A DNA stretch of 64,000 nucleotides from Caenorhabditis remanei (GCF_010183535.1 NC_071332.1:18724001-18788000); one strand, 5' to 3'; numbered from the stretch's first letter, positions 11,918 through 23,698 are shown. Notes: generated by a model from the sequence alone, not told the origin. A program made the numbers and translations.

Positions 11918-13876
11918 TGAAATTTTCTGGAACATTAAAAAACGATTGTTTAAATCAAAACACTTGGGAAATATTTCAAGTTGCGAAAAAAGTTACGACT
12001 AAGTAAGTAAGTGAAATGAATATTTTCCATTAGTACGGTGTGTTTCAAATAGTAACAGTGCTATCCGTCTTACTAGAGAAAAAGAAATAAGAGAATCGTT
12101 ACGGGACCAGTTTGGGCCGGGTTCGCTGTATGAAAATTCAAAATCTTACTCAATGAGGTTCATGTAGAGCAAGAGACAGTCAAATTTTGAGTGCTTTTTC
12201 TGTAATCGGTGGTTCGATTCCACCGTAGTCTAATTTGACAACCACTTGATTACAACCTTTCGTGCAAAAAACAAAAAACAAAACATCTTCTTTATGAGCA
12301 GCTCCAAAGAGCAGTACTCCAATTTCCATATCAGTTATTAGATTAGTTTTAATTAATAGTTATAAATTTTGAAAAATGTATAACTAATTATATCATATAC
12401 TAATGTGTCAGCATAAACAATCAAAAATCAAAAAATTCTCTGCCCTTCCATTTTAAAAAACATTCTCAAATGATAAGGTATTGTTTTGTTGAATGACCTT
12501 ATGTTGACATTTTGAAGAAAATCAACTTACAGTTTTTCTGTTAGCAGTTTTTAAAAGTTTTCCACTCATCCCGGCCAATTTTTCAAAAATTTTATCGAGG
12601 CAGTGACTATTAGGAAAATCAAACAACTTGCCGGGTCGGTTAAGGTTCGAAATATCGAGAAAAAAACATTTCTATAAAAACAAATGTGTGGTAGGAAACC
12701 AATCTTTTGGTAGTTATCGAGATTAACAATCGTGTGGAAAGATGAATAACATTATTTTGTGATCAATGTAGAAGGAGGATATTATTCACTGACAGGGGAC
12801 ATGAATAATAATTCATCCTCTTACAAGTGAACCTTTTAAGTGGTGTATATATTTCCGTTTTCAAAATTTGCACATGAGACCTCTGAAATGCTCAAACTGT
12901 AGCTGAAGTTTGACAACTTTTAGCATGGGAATTACAATGCCGCGTTCAATCCATTCATTACCGCCCTCAGAATATTTAAAAAGAAACTGTGACCGATTGG
13001 GGCAGTTGGGGTAAAACCTTTGGGTAGGGTCGTTTTTTTTTCAAGTTTTTTTGCATGACATATTCTGCTACAAGAAACCATTTTAATTAATCAGAAGGTT
13101 TGCAAAAGCTATTTTTAAACCGCAAAAAAAGAATCGAATCCATCCAAAAAAGTTTTTAGTTTTTGCTGGAAGCGTCCACCACTTAGAAGGTTCTTTTGTT
13201 AGTGAGTTTGAAAAAAGGACGGCAAAGACTTATTTGCTAAATAATGGCTGTGTTTGAACACATACAAACAATACAATAATTCAAGCCAGACGGTCTTAAT
13301 TGAGTGGAGAAGAAAATAAGAAGGAAATTGCTCCAAGAGTGAGGAAAAAATGAAGGCCTGGCTCCTTGTCACTGGAAGGCGGAGTCGAATGGAAAAAAGA
13401 TAAGAATGTCGGCGACATCAAAATATTCAAGAGAAAGAAGGAAGCGATAAGGAAAGAGATTGTTAAAATGATTATAAAACGTGGTAAGCAGGCGGGAGAA
13501 GAGAGAAAAACGTAAAGAGTTGAGAACTCTGTTTTAGAGTAGGATGACAAAATTAACGATCGAAAATCAAGTGGTAGGAAAACTATTGTAAAAGTTTGAG
13601 AGCATTCTAGAAATCGTATTGTAATGAGAAGTTTGAATTTGATTATGACTCCAGCAAGAAACGTAACTATGTAATAAAACTTAAATGAACTCTCCGGTTT
13701 CCACCATTTGAATGTGGCAATGAATTTGAATTTCTTATATTTTTATTTTACTCTTCTACCACCGAAAAACATGGCAGTTTCTCTGTGGAATGTTAGCAGA
13801 ATAAATTATTACTGATCAGATGCTGCGAAGATTTCTTCCAGTAAGAATTTTATAAACTTATTTTATTTCAAACATT
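11918..13876. other. Intergenic spacer upstream of gene C
   Basis: No gene. A perfect tRNA T-arm-like hairpin sits at 12,207-12,225, but I cannot build a tRNA around it. About 12,270-12,420 (minus orientation) is a close paralog of the host DNA on both sides of the 31.9-49.45 kb Helitron array, so it acts as the empty site. About 13,270-13,620 repeats the 1.48-1.8 kb spacer block and again lacks the TA MITE. Confidence 0.6.
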
Positions 13877-16800
13877 TCACAAAAAGAATGGAGTTTTATC
13901 CTGATGGATTTTCTCAAAATATGAACAGCCTTCAATTTGAAGTGGTCCTTGTTCGAGCGCTACATATAAATAGTATTGAGTATTCTCAATCCGGAAGTAC
14001 CATATATACTCAAAGTCGTCGACGACTCGATAAGGTCCTCCTAGTGCTGTTAAAAAGTCTTCAGTTGAACAGTTATTGATGTGTATTTTGAAATTTTGGA
14101 AGACTGGAGATTGAGGCAGGTTCTGAAATAGAAGAATGTAATTAAAACGATCTACTTTTTTAAAAATCAAATATGGGTTTTATTGTCTACATGATCTCAG
14201 ATTGTAGGGTAAAAAATTAGTTTAATATGTTGTCAAGTAAAACAACACTCGAAAAAGTTAATTTTATAGTCAAAACAACTGGCCTTTCTGCAATACGTTA
14301 TATCCTCCCGCGACATTGTTTCCACAATAATCCTAATAGACCCAAAATTCAAAATATTCATCTCTTGAATTGACATCCGAACAGTCAAGTCTTTTATCCA
14401 CAATTTCTTCGCCTTGCTCCATTGCTCAGTTTTCACAATTTCATCCAGATCAATTGTAGATTCTTCATCAATTTCTTCGATCTTCCATATTCTAATAGAA
14501 TCCAAATATTCTGCGTCGAGATACGGTAGTATGTCCATCACCAAACATTGCAAGTGGATGTTCAAAATCAATAAATTAACTTTTAGTGGGGATGTCCTGG
14601 AGATCAAAACATCTCTCATCCCTTTGAAAAACGTCGACATAACTGATTCTTTTTCTTCTTCTTTTATCTTCCAGAACGATTTATTCATTCCAATCGCTAA
14701 AAATTCCATGCACGTGTTTTGATGTCTTGTATACAAATAGAAATCATTTACAATTCGAACTGCTTGCTGTTCCAGAGATCCTTGGTGAATTTGAATGATT
14801 TCCTGATCAAACAATCCGTGGTCAACACCAACAACTACACTAAAAGAACGAATCGTAATCTGATAAAGACGGATATGCGGATCTGGTTTGATATAGTCAA
14901 CGCAGTGTCGGATACCTCGGGACACTTTTCGAAGTAATTGACTGAAATTGGTTGTTCATTTGTTGGGACGCCTTTTAAGTACCTATATTTGACGACATCC
15001 TAAATGTGATGCAATTGACCTCATTATCGAAGGGATCTCGAAGATATTCAAATGGCGTTTGTTGTCCGATAGAGTGAGCTGAAATCACATAAATGATTTC
15101 TCTAATAATAATCATCTTAATTTACTTACCGTTGCCATTTCTTCAGTTGGATCATCAGCGTGATCTATTGAAAACTTGAAAAAATACTCTCCATTTGACG
15201 AGTGCTCTGTTTCAGCAATTAACTCTATGCATTTCTCATCAATGGTTTGATAGCAGATAGTGATAGAATTGAGTTTGGAAGTGTAGGTCAGGAGCTGAAA
15301 GAGAGAAGTTTTGATTTGAAAATGCCCTTTTGGTAAATTCAACGGAGTTTCAATATTCATGACTGTCAATAGTTTCTAGTTGTACGGTTAATGTGGCAAA
15401 CAATTTCCAATTGAAAAAAAAATGTTGTGCGAGCTAATAAAGACGCAAAATAAAGACGTAACAGAAGCCAGTGGAAAAGTCATTTAGAGCTAATCTTGAG
15501 AACGTTGACGCCGAAATATCTTTCTTATATAAAAAACAGACTTGCAAAACTCCGGCGCGGCCCGGCCCGGCCCGGTTTCAGCCCGGCCCGGCCCGGCCCG
15601 GCCCGGTCGGCCCGGATTTGAATTTTTGAATTTTTTTCACTAGAAATTTTTTTTTCAATAACTTTTTTTTCAAAATTTTTCTCAAGTATATGTAAAAAAT
15701 GCGTTTAAATTGGGATATGAGATCCAAAAATTCCAAAAATCGCTCACTTTTTCACTTTTCGTGCACTTTATCAGTACATTTTAATAGAAATTCTCGTCGT
15801 CTGTACATGAAATGCATGCATAATTGTTCATTTTTCAATTTTTTCTCTAAAATTTTTGAAAATATTGCTTTCTCGTGCACGACGAAGAGAATTTCTATCG
15901 AAATGTACTGGAAAATTGCATGACTAGCATCGATTTTTGGCATTTTGAGGTCTCATAACTCGCTTTAGACTCATTTTCAGACATGAATCTACAAAAAGAT
16001 TATTTTTTCCTGGCGTTCTGAATCGATTCAAATCAAAAATCCTAAGTTTAGGAGTAGTTGTTATCCCCTTTGAAAAAATTTTCCGAAAAAATCGAAAAAA
16101 ATTCGAAAAAAAAATTGAATTTTTTTAGTACTGAAAATCCGGCCCGGCCCGTTGCAACTTTGATAAAAAACCGTGTGGGCAATGTCTGTAGATTCGTCGG
16201 TGTGTTTTCCAGGATGTCAGCATTTAATTGGTATTTACAAAAATACAAATTATCGAGAAAACGCGCCGAAAGCGCGTCAGGCTTTACTGGTTAAAGAATT
16301 ACTGGGTTTTAAAAAATTGCCTAATTTTTGGGATTTACGGACCCTGAAACCGTTTTTTGGATAACGCGATACAGTTTTCTCAAGTACGCTCTACCGAAGT
16401 CCTTTGCGTTTCTTAATTCTTAGCTAATTTTCCGGCATCAATAGAGCGCATTTATATAATCCAAATAGGGAAACATCAAAAACCCTACCTTTCTCACTTC
16501 CTCTAACAATTGCAATGAGAATTCATTCAACAGAATTCTCAGATCCAACCTCTGCCGTCCCTGTCCTTCTATTAGAGGTATGAAGTCTTCAGCTGTGAAT
16601 ACCTGATCATCAAACGGCAAGTGTACAGTAACCAGCCATAGAACTTCACGGTCGAGTAGGTTGACTGCTGATACAGCTTGGCTTATTTCGAGAACTGACA
16701 GACCGATACGTTCCACTTTCAACTTTTCCGTTCTCAGTTTTAGTGAGTTCTCCAAACATTGACACATTCTGTTGATGTTTGTTTTTAACATTTGCTCATC

Positions 16801-17166
16801 TTTATAGGTATCATCCAGAGCAGTTAAAATTAATTTAGTCAACTGGTTCATCTTATTTCTCACAAATGCTTCCACATCTTCGCAAACCACCGACATAAAA
16901 TATTCATCTACTTCATGTTTATCAAGTTTAAACTCGACCAAAGTGGATGCTCCTGCAGACCCTTCAACTTGTTTGTAGTAAAAGTTCTTCTTATTATTGG
17001 AAGATTTGGTTATATGCCTTGCAGGGTCTCCAACATGTTTGTAGTTTTCTGTCCTAATCGGGGATAGCAATATTGTACCTGTAGCTTTTTGGTCGTTGTA
17101 ATCAATGATTAATCGGGTTGCATCGCGTTTATATAGTGTGTCTATGCTATCGTAGACGAGAGGCAT
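13877..17166 (-). pseudogene. Gene D: FTH/F-box family gene with lost splice donor
   Basis: Exons: 16489..17166 (226 codons, start MPLVYDSI), 15130..15294 (55 codons), 14987..15078 (92 nt, first half of the F-box), 14284..14941 (658 nt, rest of the F-box plus FTH) and 13877..14122 (82 codons; the usual stop is replaced by Leu with TGA one codon later). All exons are open, but the intron 3 donor that reads GTAGGT in paralogs is ATAGGT here (G to A at 14,986); read-through meets a TAG at once. Exon 1 carries an extra segment of about 25 residues that looks like a partial internal duplication. Intron 1 is about 1.2 kb because of a foldback element. The intron after exon 4 begins GC (AAG|GCCAGT). 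The acceptor before the ATG is TTTCAG and there is no MFQ codon run, which supports MPLV as the start. Confidence 0.7.
15540..16159. mobile_element. Foldback element with GGCCCGG-rich ends, in intron 1 of gene D
   Basis: The sequence starts ACTTGCAAAACTCCGG followed by tandem GGCCCGG runs and ends CGGCCCGTTGCAACT. Arms are inverted repeats: 15,718-15,743 pairs with 15,929-15,954, and 15,774-15,801 pairs with 15,878-15,906. Paralogous intron 1 in genes B, C and E is only 205-352 bp and lacks it. Ends resemble the foldback at 19,511-19,854. No coding capacity. Confidence 0.6.
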
Positions 17167-17175
17167 TTGAAGTTT

Positions 17176-17950
17176 CTGAAATTTTTTTTATTATTAAAAA
17201 ATATCAAAGAACAGGGAAAGTGTTCCAAGGTGAAAAACAGTTATAAAGTGAAATGAATATTTTTCAATCTCTGAAACCTCAAAAGACTAGAAAAAAAGAA
17301 AAAATGACTAGAGAAAAAGAAAAACGAGAATTGTCTTCCTCTCTCCTGATAAAAAGTTGTGGGATTATTGTGGAGAGAGAAATTGAGATGATAGGAAGAG
17401 TCAGAGGAGGATGAAACTGATAAAGAATGTGTTTTTCTTTATGAGCCGACCCCGCAAGGAGAATACTTTGCAAGACTGGGTTGGCCGGGAAGATGCCGGA
17501 AAGTTTTAATTCATCAGGAAGTTTGCAAAAGCCATTTCAAAATGCAAAAAAAGAAGAAAAACTTTTAAAAATTTTTCGCTGGAAGTTCCCACCTATTGTT
17601 TCAATACATACTGACAATAGAATAATTCAAGCCAAATTTCAAGTCTTAATTGAATGCAGAAGAAAACAAAAAGTAAATTGCTCCAATTTTAAGAGTGAGA
17701 AAAGAATGAAGCCCTTGCTACCTCTCGCCAGGGGCGGAGTCGAAGGGAAAAAGATAAGAATGGCCTGAGTCGGCGAGATCAAAAGGAAAACGGAGGAGAA
17801 AGAAGGAAGCGATACGGAAAAAGAACATTAAAATGAATATAAAAAAGGGGTAAGAAAGCGGAAAAGCGAGAAAAACGTAAAAAGTTGACGACTCTGTTTT
17901 AGAATAGGATGACAAACTTGAAGAGCGGAAACCAAGTGGTATGAAAACTA
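17176..17950. other. Intergenic spacer between genes D and E
   Basis: No gene supported. About 17,210-17,430 and 17,640-17,950 repeat the other F-box spacers. The plus and minus open frames at 17.5-17.95 kb are in the repeated block and are not conserved as proteins. Confidence 0.5.
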
Positions 17951-18337
17951 CCATAAAAATTGTATTTGAGGTGCCCCTCTATTTGAATTGCCCCTCTAAT
18001 AGTGGTGCCCTCCGGCGGATCCTTTGAACAATCGAGTTGCACCCTCTAATTGAGGTGCCCGTCAATATCATCATTAACTGACTCCGAACTGTTCTCTCTC
18101 ATTACTATTTCAGCATTTTTGGGGTCAACACGTAGTTTTTTTTATAAAAGTTCAGAATTTTCTTCGTTTTTTCCCGTAAAAGTTCGATGAATTCGGCATT
18201 AAAAAATGAGGTCTGGCGAATTCGTCGACAAAAAATAGAGGCGTACCCTCTATTTGAACTGCCCCTGTAATAGAGTTGCACTCCGACGGACCCTTTGAAC
18301 AATAGAGTTGCATGCACCTCAAATACAGTTTTTACGG
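17951..18337. mobile_element. Palindromic MITE with TA target duplication (copy 2)
   Basis: Same element as at 8958-9297, inserted at the same base of the paralogous spacer (TA|CCATAAAAATT ... TTTACGG|TA), with about 50 bp more in the middle. Identical position in two spacers indicates that the element was duplicated together with the gene unit instead of inserting twice. Confidence 0.7.
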
Positions 18338-18472
18338 TATTTTAAAAGTTTGAGAGCATTCTAGAAATCGGATTAAAAATTATATTATAATGGCAACACA
18401 TTGTTTCCTGTCAAAAAAATAAAATTACAATAAAGTTATTTAATTTCAAACATTGAAAAACTATTATGAAAT

Positions 18473-20984
18473 TCAAAAGAATGGAGTTTCACCCTGATGG
18501 ACTCTCGCAAAGTGCAAACAGCCATCAGTTTTAAGTGGGATTTGTGCGAGCACGACATGAAGATATTCTGGGGTATTTTCAATCCGAAAATACCATATAT
18601 ACTTGATGTTGTTGACTACTCGATAAGGTTCTCCCAATGATGCAAGAAAATCTTCAGTTGAATAGTTTTTGATGTATATTTGGAACTTTTCGAAGACTGG
18701 AGATTGAGGGAGGTTCTGAAATGAATGCATTTAAAATAAGAAGTTGATGCTTAGTCAAATTGAATACGGGTATTCTTGTCTACAAAATAGAAATTCAGTT
18801 TCTATTCAGAAGAACTCGCCTTTCTGGAATACATGATATCCTCCTGCGACATTGTTTCCAAAGTAATCTCAATCTTCTCAAAATTCAGAATATTCATCTC
18901 TTGAATTGACATCCGAACAGTCAAATTTTTTATCTGCAATGCCTTCACCTTGCTCCATTGCTCAGTTTTTGAAATTTCATCTAGATCAATTGTACATTCT
19001 TCATCAATTCCATGGATTCTCTGTATGATAATAGATTCCAAACAATGTGCATCGAGATACGGTAGTATGTCCATCACCAAACATTGCCAGTTGGTACTTA
19101 AATTCAAACTTATAACTTTTAATGGTGATTTCCTGGAGATCAAAACATTTCTTAGCAATTTGAAAAACTTCCACAAAGCTGAATCGTCTTCTTTTTTTAA
19201 TTTCCAGGTTTCTTCATCCGTTCGAATATATAGTTCATCCATGCAACCTTTTTGATATCTTGTATACAAATAGAAATCATTTACAATTCGAACTGCTTGT
19301 TGTTCCACAGATCCCCTGTAGTCCGGTATACATCCTCGACTCATATTTTCATATATAGTAACCATCGAATAATTCTCGATCCAAATATCATATTTAAGGA
19401 TATGCGTTTCAGGTTTGATATAGTCAACACAGCGTCGGATACCTCGCGACATTTTTCGAAGTAATTGACTGAAATTGGTTGTTGCTTCGATTGGGAGGCC
19501 TTTCAAGCATACTTGCAAACCGGGCCGGCACGTAGCTCGCTTCAAACTCAATATTATGAGCTGAAAAATATACCGAAATGTAGATCTCGGCGAGTTCTAT
19601 GTCCGTGACCTACTAAAGGGCCAGATGGCTATTCGTTATTGTGCCGCGGGCCGGGCTCGAATGGCTTTTTTGGCAATTCCCCCGTTTTTTGGCACTTTTT
19701 CCCGGCCTGCGACATATTAACGAATAGTCATCCGACCCGTAGTAGGTCACGGACATAGAACTCGCCGAGATATACATTTCGGTATATTTTTCAGATCATA
19801 ATATTGAGTTTGAAGCAAGTTACGCGCCGGCCCGTGTCGGCCCGGTTTGCAAGTACGCTTACAAGTATACCTACATTTCAAAACATCCTACGTGTGATGC
19901 AATTGAACTCATTATTGAAGGGATCTCGAAGATATTTATAGGAATTGTGTTGTCAGATAGGTTGATCTTAAACCATACAATTGTTTTCTCTTATAACACG
20001 TACCTACTTACCCTGGCCATTTCTTCTGGATCATCAGAGTAATCTATTGAAAACATGACAGACTTCCCATGTGACGAGTGCTTCGCTTCAGCAAGTAACT
20101 CAATACATTTCTCATCGATAGTTTCATAGTTGATAGTGATAAAGTCGAATTGGGAAGCGTAGGCCAGGAGCTGGAAGAGAAAATAATTTGCGGATGATAA
20201 TTTGAGAAGCTTAGCGAATTCCGCCGTGCCGCATCTTTTGTAAATTTTTGAACTTTACAACTGAAAACTGTGGGGTTTTGGGTTTCTTGATTTTTCACTA
20301 ATTTCCCAGCATTGAGGGAGGACACATATATAATTCACGATTTCCTAATAGTAGTAAAACATTGAAAACCCTCACCTTTCTCACTTCCTCCAATACTTCC
20401 ACTGAGAACTTGTGTAAATAGATACTCAAGTAGAACCTCTGCCTTTTCTCTCCTTCTCTCAGAGGTATGAAGTCTTCAGCTGTGAATACCTGATCTTCAA
20501 ACGGCAAGCGTACTGTAACTATTCCTAGACAATCACGATCGAGTAGGTTAATTGCTGATACAACTTGACTTATTTCAAGAACTGACAGAGATAAATGTTT
20601 CAATTTCAACTTTTCCGTTCTTGATTGCAATGAGTTTTCCAAACATCGACACATTCTGTTGATGTTTGTTTCCAGCATTTTCTGATCTCCGTATGTATCC
20701 AAAGTAATTAAAGAGAAGTATTCCAATTCCTCCGTCTGATGCTTCACAAATGCTTCTACATCTTCGCAAACCACCGATATGAAATTGTCGTCCACTAAAT
20801 GTTCACTGCGATCAATTTTGACCACAGTGGATACTCCTGCAGACCCTCCAATATGTTCGTAGTAACATGTTGTCCAATTAGAGGGGTGGAGTGTACCTTG
20901 AGTTTCTTTGTCGTTGAATCTAAACCATATATTATTTGCATGACGTATATATCGTGGGTCTGTATGATCGTAGACGACTGGCAT
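18473..20984 (-). CDS. Gene E: intact FTH / F-box / FTH protein
   Basis: Exons: 20376..20984 (203 codons, start MPVVYDHT), 20012..20170 (53 codons), 19875..19966 (92 nt), 18820..19468 (649 nt) and 18473..18715 (81 codons, TGA). The frame is continuous through all five exons. Order of domains: N-terminal region with a VVCEDVEAFV patch; FTH-like segment ending LEEVRK; linker; F-box split by intron 3 (NIFEIPSIM in exon 3, LLRKMSRGIRRCVDYIKP in exon 4); second FTH domain with VMDILPYLDAHCLESI; C-terminal exon ending GETPFF. It would act as an SCF ubiquitin-ligase adaptor. Intron 3 is about 405 bp because it holds a foldback element, exon 3 uses a TTTAAG acceptor, and the last intron starts GC. 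An acceptor-like GTTCCAG lies 9 nt before the ATG. Confidence 0.72.
19511..19854. mobile_element. Foldback element in intron 3 of gene E
   Basis: Near-palindromic over its whole length: left end ACTTGCAAACCGGGCC, right end GGCCCGGTTTGCAAGT. The arms include CGGCGAGTTCTATGTCCGTG and its reverse complement near 19,755-19,780. It lies between the donor and acceptor of the F-box-splitting intron, which is about 47 bp in other copies. The flanking CAAG on both sides may be the target duplication. Confidence 0.75.
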
Positions 20985-21142
20985 TAGAAGTTTCTGGAAC
21001 GGTATTAATGAAGAAAAGAATTCAAACCATCGGGAAAAAGAGAAAATTCTAGAAAGTAAGAAAGAATCCAAAATTACGACACTTTTAGAAAGTAGACAGG
21101 TTATTAAATTATGAGAAAAATTTAATTAAAAAAAGAACAAAG
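20985..21142. other. Upstream flank of gene E
   Basis: The 87 bases upstream of the exon 1 start stay open in frame (to 21,071) but they precede the acceptor-like GTTCCAG and are not shared by the paralogs, so I treat them as non-coding. Nothing else seen. Confidence 0.4.
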
Positions 21143-21756
21143 GCTCTATTCCAGTTAAGATGTCCATTGAAAACTTAAACGTCCCAAAAAACACTTAGAC
21201 GTCCTTTGAAACATTCAAACCTCCTTTCGGATCCCAAATATGTTCAAAAATGTATTAACGTCCCAAAAAACATTTCTGAATGTTTTGTGGGACGTCTAAA
21301 CGTCTTTCGGTACGTCTAAATCTTCAGAACTATATTTTGGGATTTCAAGGGACGTTTAAACATTTTATGGGACGTCTAAACTTTTGAAAGGACGTTTTGA
21401 AAAAAATAGAGTTCGAAAGGACGTTTAAGTGTTTTAAGGGACGTTCAAGTGTTTTTAATCAGGACAGAAGTCATATTTTTATGTCTGATTCTGATACTTC
21501 AAAAAATTCTTAACAACTTTCATCATTGGAGCATGTGCTCAAAATCGCTCTAAACACCCTAAATTCACGTTTTCCCGGCTCAAATTGATCTTTCGTGGAA
21601 GAGTTTTCCCACGCGGATTTTCTGAAAAAAACACGAAAATTTGTTGAAAAAAGCAAGAAAACGAAAAATCGAGAAATATGACTTCTGTCCTTCTTTAAGG
21701 GACGTTCAAGTGTTTTTTTTTAAGTTTTTAAAGGACATCTAAACTGGAATAGAGGC
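21143..21756. mobile_element. Foldback element with GGGACGTTTAA-type repeats
   Basis: The left end GCTCTATTCCAGTTAAGATG is the near reverse complement of the right end (CATCTAAACTGGAATAGAGGC). Between them run many copies of GGGACGT(T/C)TAA in both orientations. A second palindrome (21,461-21,691, ends AGGACAGAAGTCATATT / AATATGACTTCTGTCCT) is nested inside it. No coding capacity. Confidence 0.65.
21461..21691. mobile_element. Nested palindromic element
   Basis: Inverted ends AGGACAGAAGTCATATT and AATATGACTTCTGTCCT lie inside the outer foldback; the outer sequence (GGGACGTTCAAGTGTTTTT) appears on both sides of it, as expected if it landed within the outer element or duplicated part of it. 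Confidence 0.5.
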
Positions 21757-23692
21757 AAAACAAACTATTGAAATGTTGAAGATTTTAGAATTGTATTATA
21801 TTCTCAGCGTTATAAGAATGAGACCTTATTTCAGTTGCATGGAGTCTATGGTTACGATTGATTTTATGATCGTAAACAAAAGTCATTGGAAGAGTCTGGA
21901 ACATTATTTTATGTTTTTTTAAATTCAAAAACTGGGGAAGCAGTGTCACAACAATATAAGTACGGCGTGTTTCAAATAGTAACAGTGCCAGTCGTTTGAC
22001 TAGAGAAAAAGAAAAACGAGAATCGTCTTCCTCACTCTTGATAAAAAGTTGTATACATATTATTGTGGAGAGGGAAATTGAGATGAAGTCACAGGAGGAT
22101 GGAAGTTTTAGAGACCTGCCTACGAGTGCTAGAAGTTTTGAGAAAACGGGTCAAGACTTGCAACGGACCGGCCTGACCCAGGTTTGCAGTACAAAACTTC
22201 AAAATCTTACTCAATCAGGTTTATGAAAAGCAAGAGAGAGTCAAATTTTGGTCGGATCGGTATCAAAATGTACATCAGAACCTCAATATGAGGCCGGAAA
22301 GTTTTAATTTATCAGAAGTTTTGCAAAAGCCATTTCCCAAAATGCAAAAAAATAAAGTGAATTGATAATTATATCGATCTCTAAATCCACAAAAACTATT
22401 TTCAGTGTCACAACGACATTAGTACTGCGTGTTTCTAATAGTAACAGTGCCAGTTGTGTGACTAAAGAAAAAGAAAGACAAATATTGTATTCCTCACTCT
22501 TGATAAAAAGTGGTGGTATTATTATGGAAAGAGAAATTGAGATGATAGGAATAGTCACAGGAAAATGAAAATTTTAAAGATATACCAACAAGAGCAAAAC
22601 GTTTCTAGAAAACGGGTAGACACTTATAACGGGCCGGGCTAATTTGGAAATTTCAACTGGCCCAGCCTGACCCGGGTTTGCAATATAAAAATCCTATATC
22701 AAAAATTGGAAAATTGGTAATTAAGTAAACGTTTCTTTATCAATATTTTCAACCCGAGCCGACCCGGAAATTTGTTTATAGTACGGATACTTTGCAATTC
22801 TAAGTTGGAGTAGAAGAGTTGAAAATATGGAAGAAAAAATCTGCTGAGTTTCTCTGCTTCAAAATATTAATAAAAGCAATATTTAAAATAATATTTGTTG
22901 TCATACAAATTTCGACACACAAATTTCAACAAAACCGTGTGAAACACTACTAATATATATGCACATGTTTCTGGTGTTGTCGGTTTTTTTTTGTTTGCCT
23001 AGCACCTTATCATTTGAGAGTGTGACGTAATAAGAGGAGCAGAGAAGGAAAGACGATACATAACACGTAACATTGATTCTTGGTTTTTGATTGTTTATGC
23101 TGACACATTATCATACTCAATATACTACGATTCGTTATACGTTTTTTAAACAGTAAACATTTTTAATCAACTAGTAGGGGTTGACCATAAAGATGGTGCT
23201 TTCGCCCGAAAAATTGCAAGATATTGTCAAAAATCGATTACATCATAGAGAAATCATCGTTTTCAGATTAAGTCTCCGCTGCACTATCATGGGGCTACCG
23301 CTGCCACCGAAATTTGAGTCTCTCTTTCTTCACATGATCTTCATTGAGTAAGATTTTGAATTTTTGTACTGTGAACCAGGTCCGTTGCAAGTCTGTGCCC
23401 GTTTTCTCAAAATTTCTGATATTTGTTGGCACCTCTTTAACACTTTCATTCTTCTATAACTCTTCCTATCATCTCAATTTCCCTCTCCACAATAATCCAC
23501 AACTTTTTATCAGGATAGAGGAAAGCTATTCTCGTTTTTCTGCTTTTCCAGTGTGACGAATGGTACTGTTACTATTTGATAGTGATTTTTTGAGGTTTTA
23601 GAGATCGAAAAAATAATAATTTCACTTTATTACTATTTCGAACCTGGAATACTTCCGCAGTTGTTTGATTTTTTTAATAATTAATAATAATG
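21757..23692. other. Intergenic region between divergent genes E and F
   Basis: This is the turning point of the cluster: genes A-E point left, F and G right. About 21,835-21,905 is another degraded exon 1 start (minus strand). Spacer blocks repeat those near 5.2-5.8 kb. A 52-codon frame at 23,193..23,351 (start MVLSPEKLQDIVKN) is unrecognised and may be chance. Around 23,450-23,560 spacer blocks appear in inverted orientation, matching the change in gene direction. Confidence 0.5.
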
Positions 23693-23698
23693 TTCCAG
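23693..23698 (+). promoter_or_regulatory. Acceptor-like TTCCAG 9 nt before the gene F start (possible SL trans-splice site)
   Basis: TTCCAG is followed by AAATTTCCA and then the ATG at 23,708. The same TT(C/T)CAG with a 9-nt gap occurs before the start of all seven paralogs, although the three bases that spell the upstream ATG do not. In Caenorhabditis this layout is typical of SL1 trans-splicing. A cis-splice from an unseen upstream exon is the alternative. Confidence 0.55.

Noticed and set aside
15541..15620. CRISPR-like array from the regular GGCCCGG repeats
   Set aside because: Repeats are contiguous 5-7 bp units without spacers, in a nematode transposon end.
16058..16294. Frames around the GGCCCGG sequence in intron 1 of gene D
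   Set aside because: They lie in a foldback element within an intron; low-complexity Lys/Phe/Asn composition and no homologous protein.
23690..23692. ATG of the MFQ reading as the start of the F-box genes
   Set aside because: It overlaps a TTYCAG acceptor and is missing in genes B, D and E, whereas the ATG 18 nt downstream is present in all seven.
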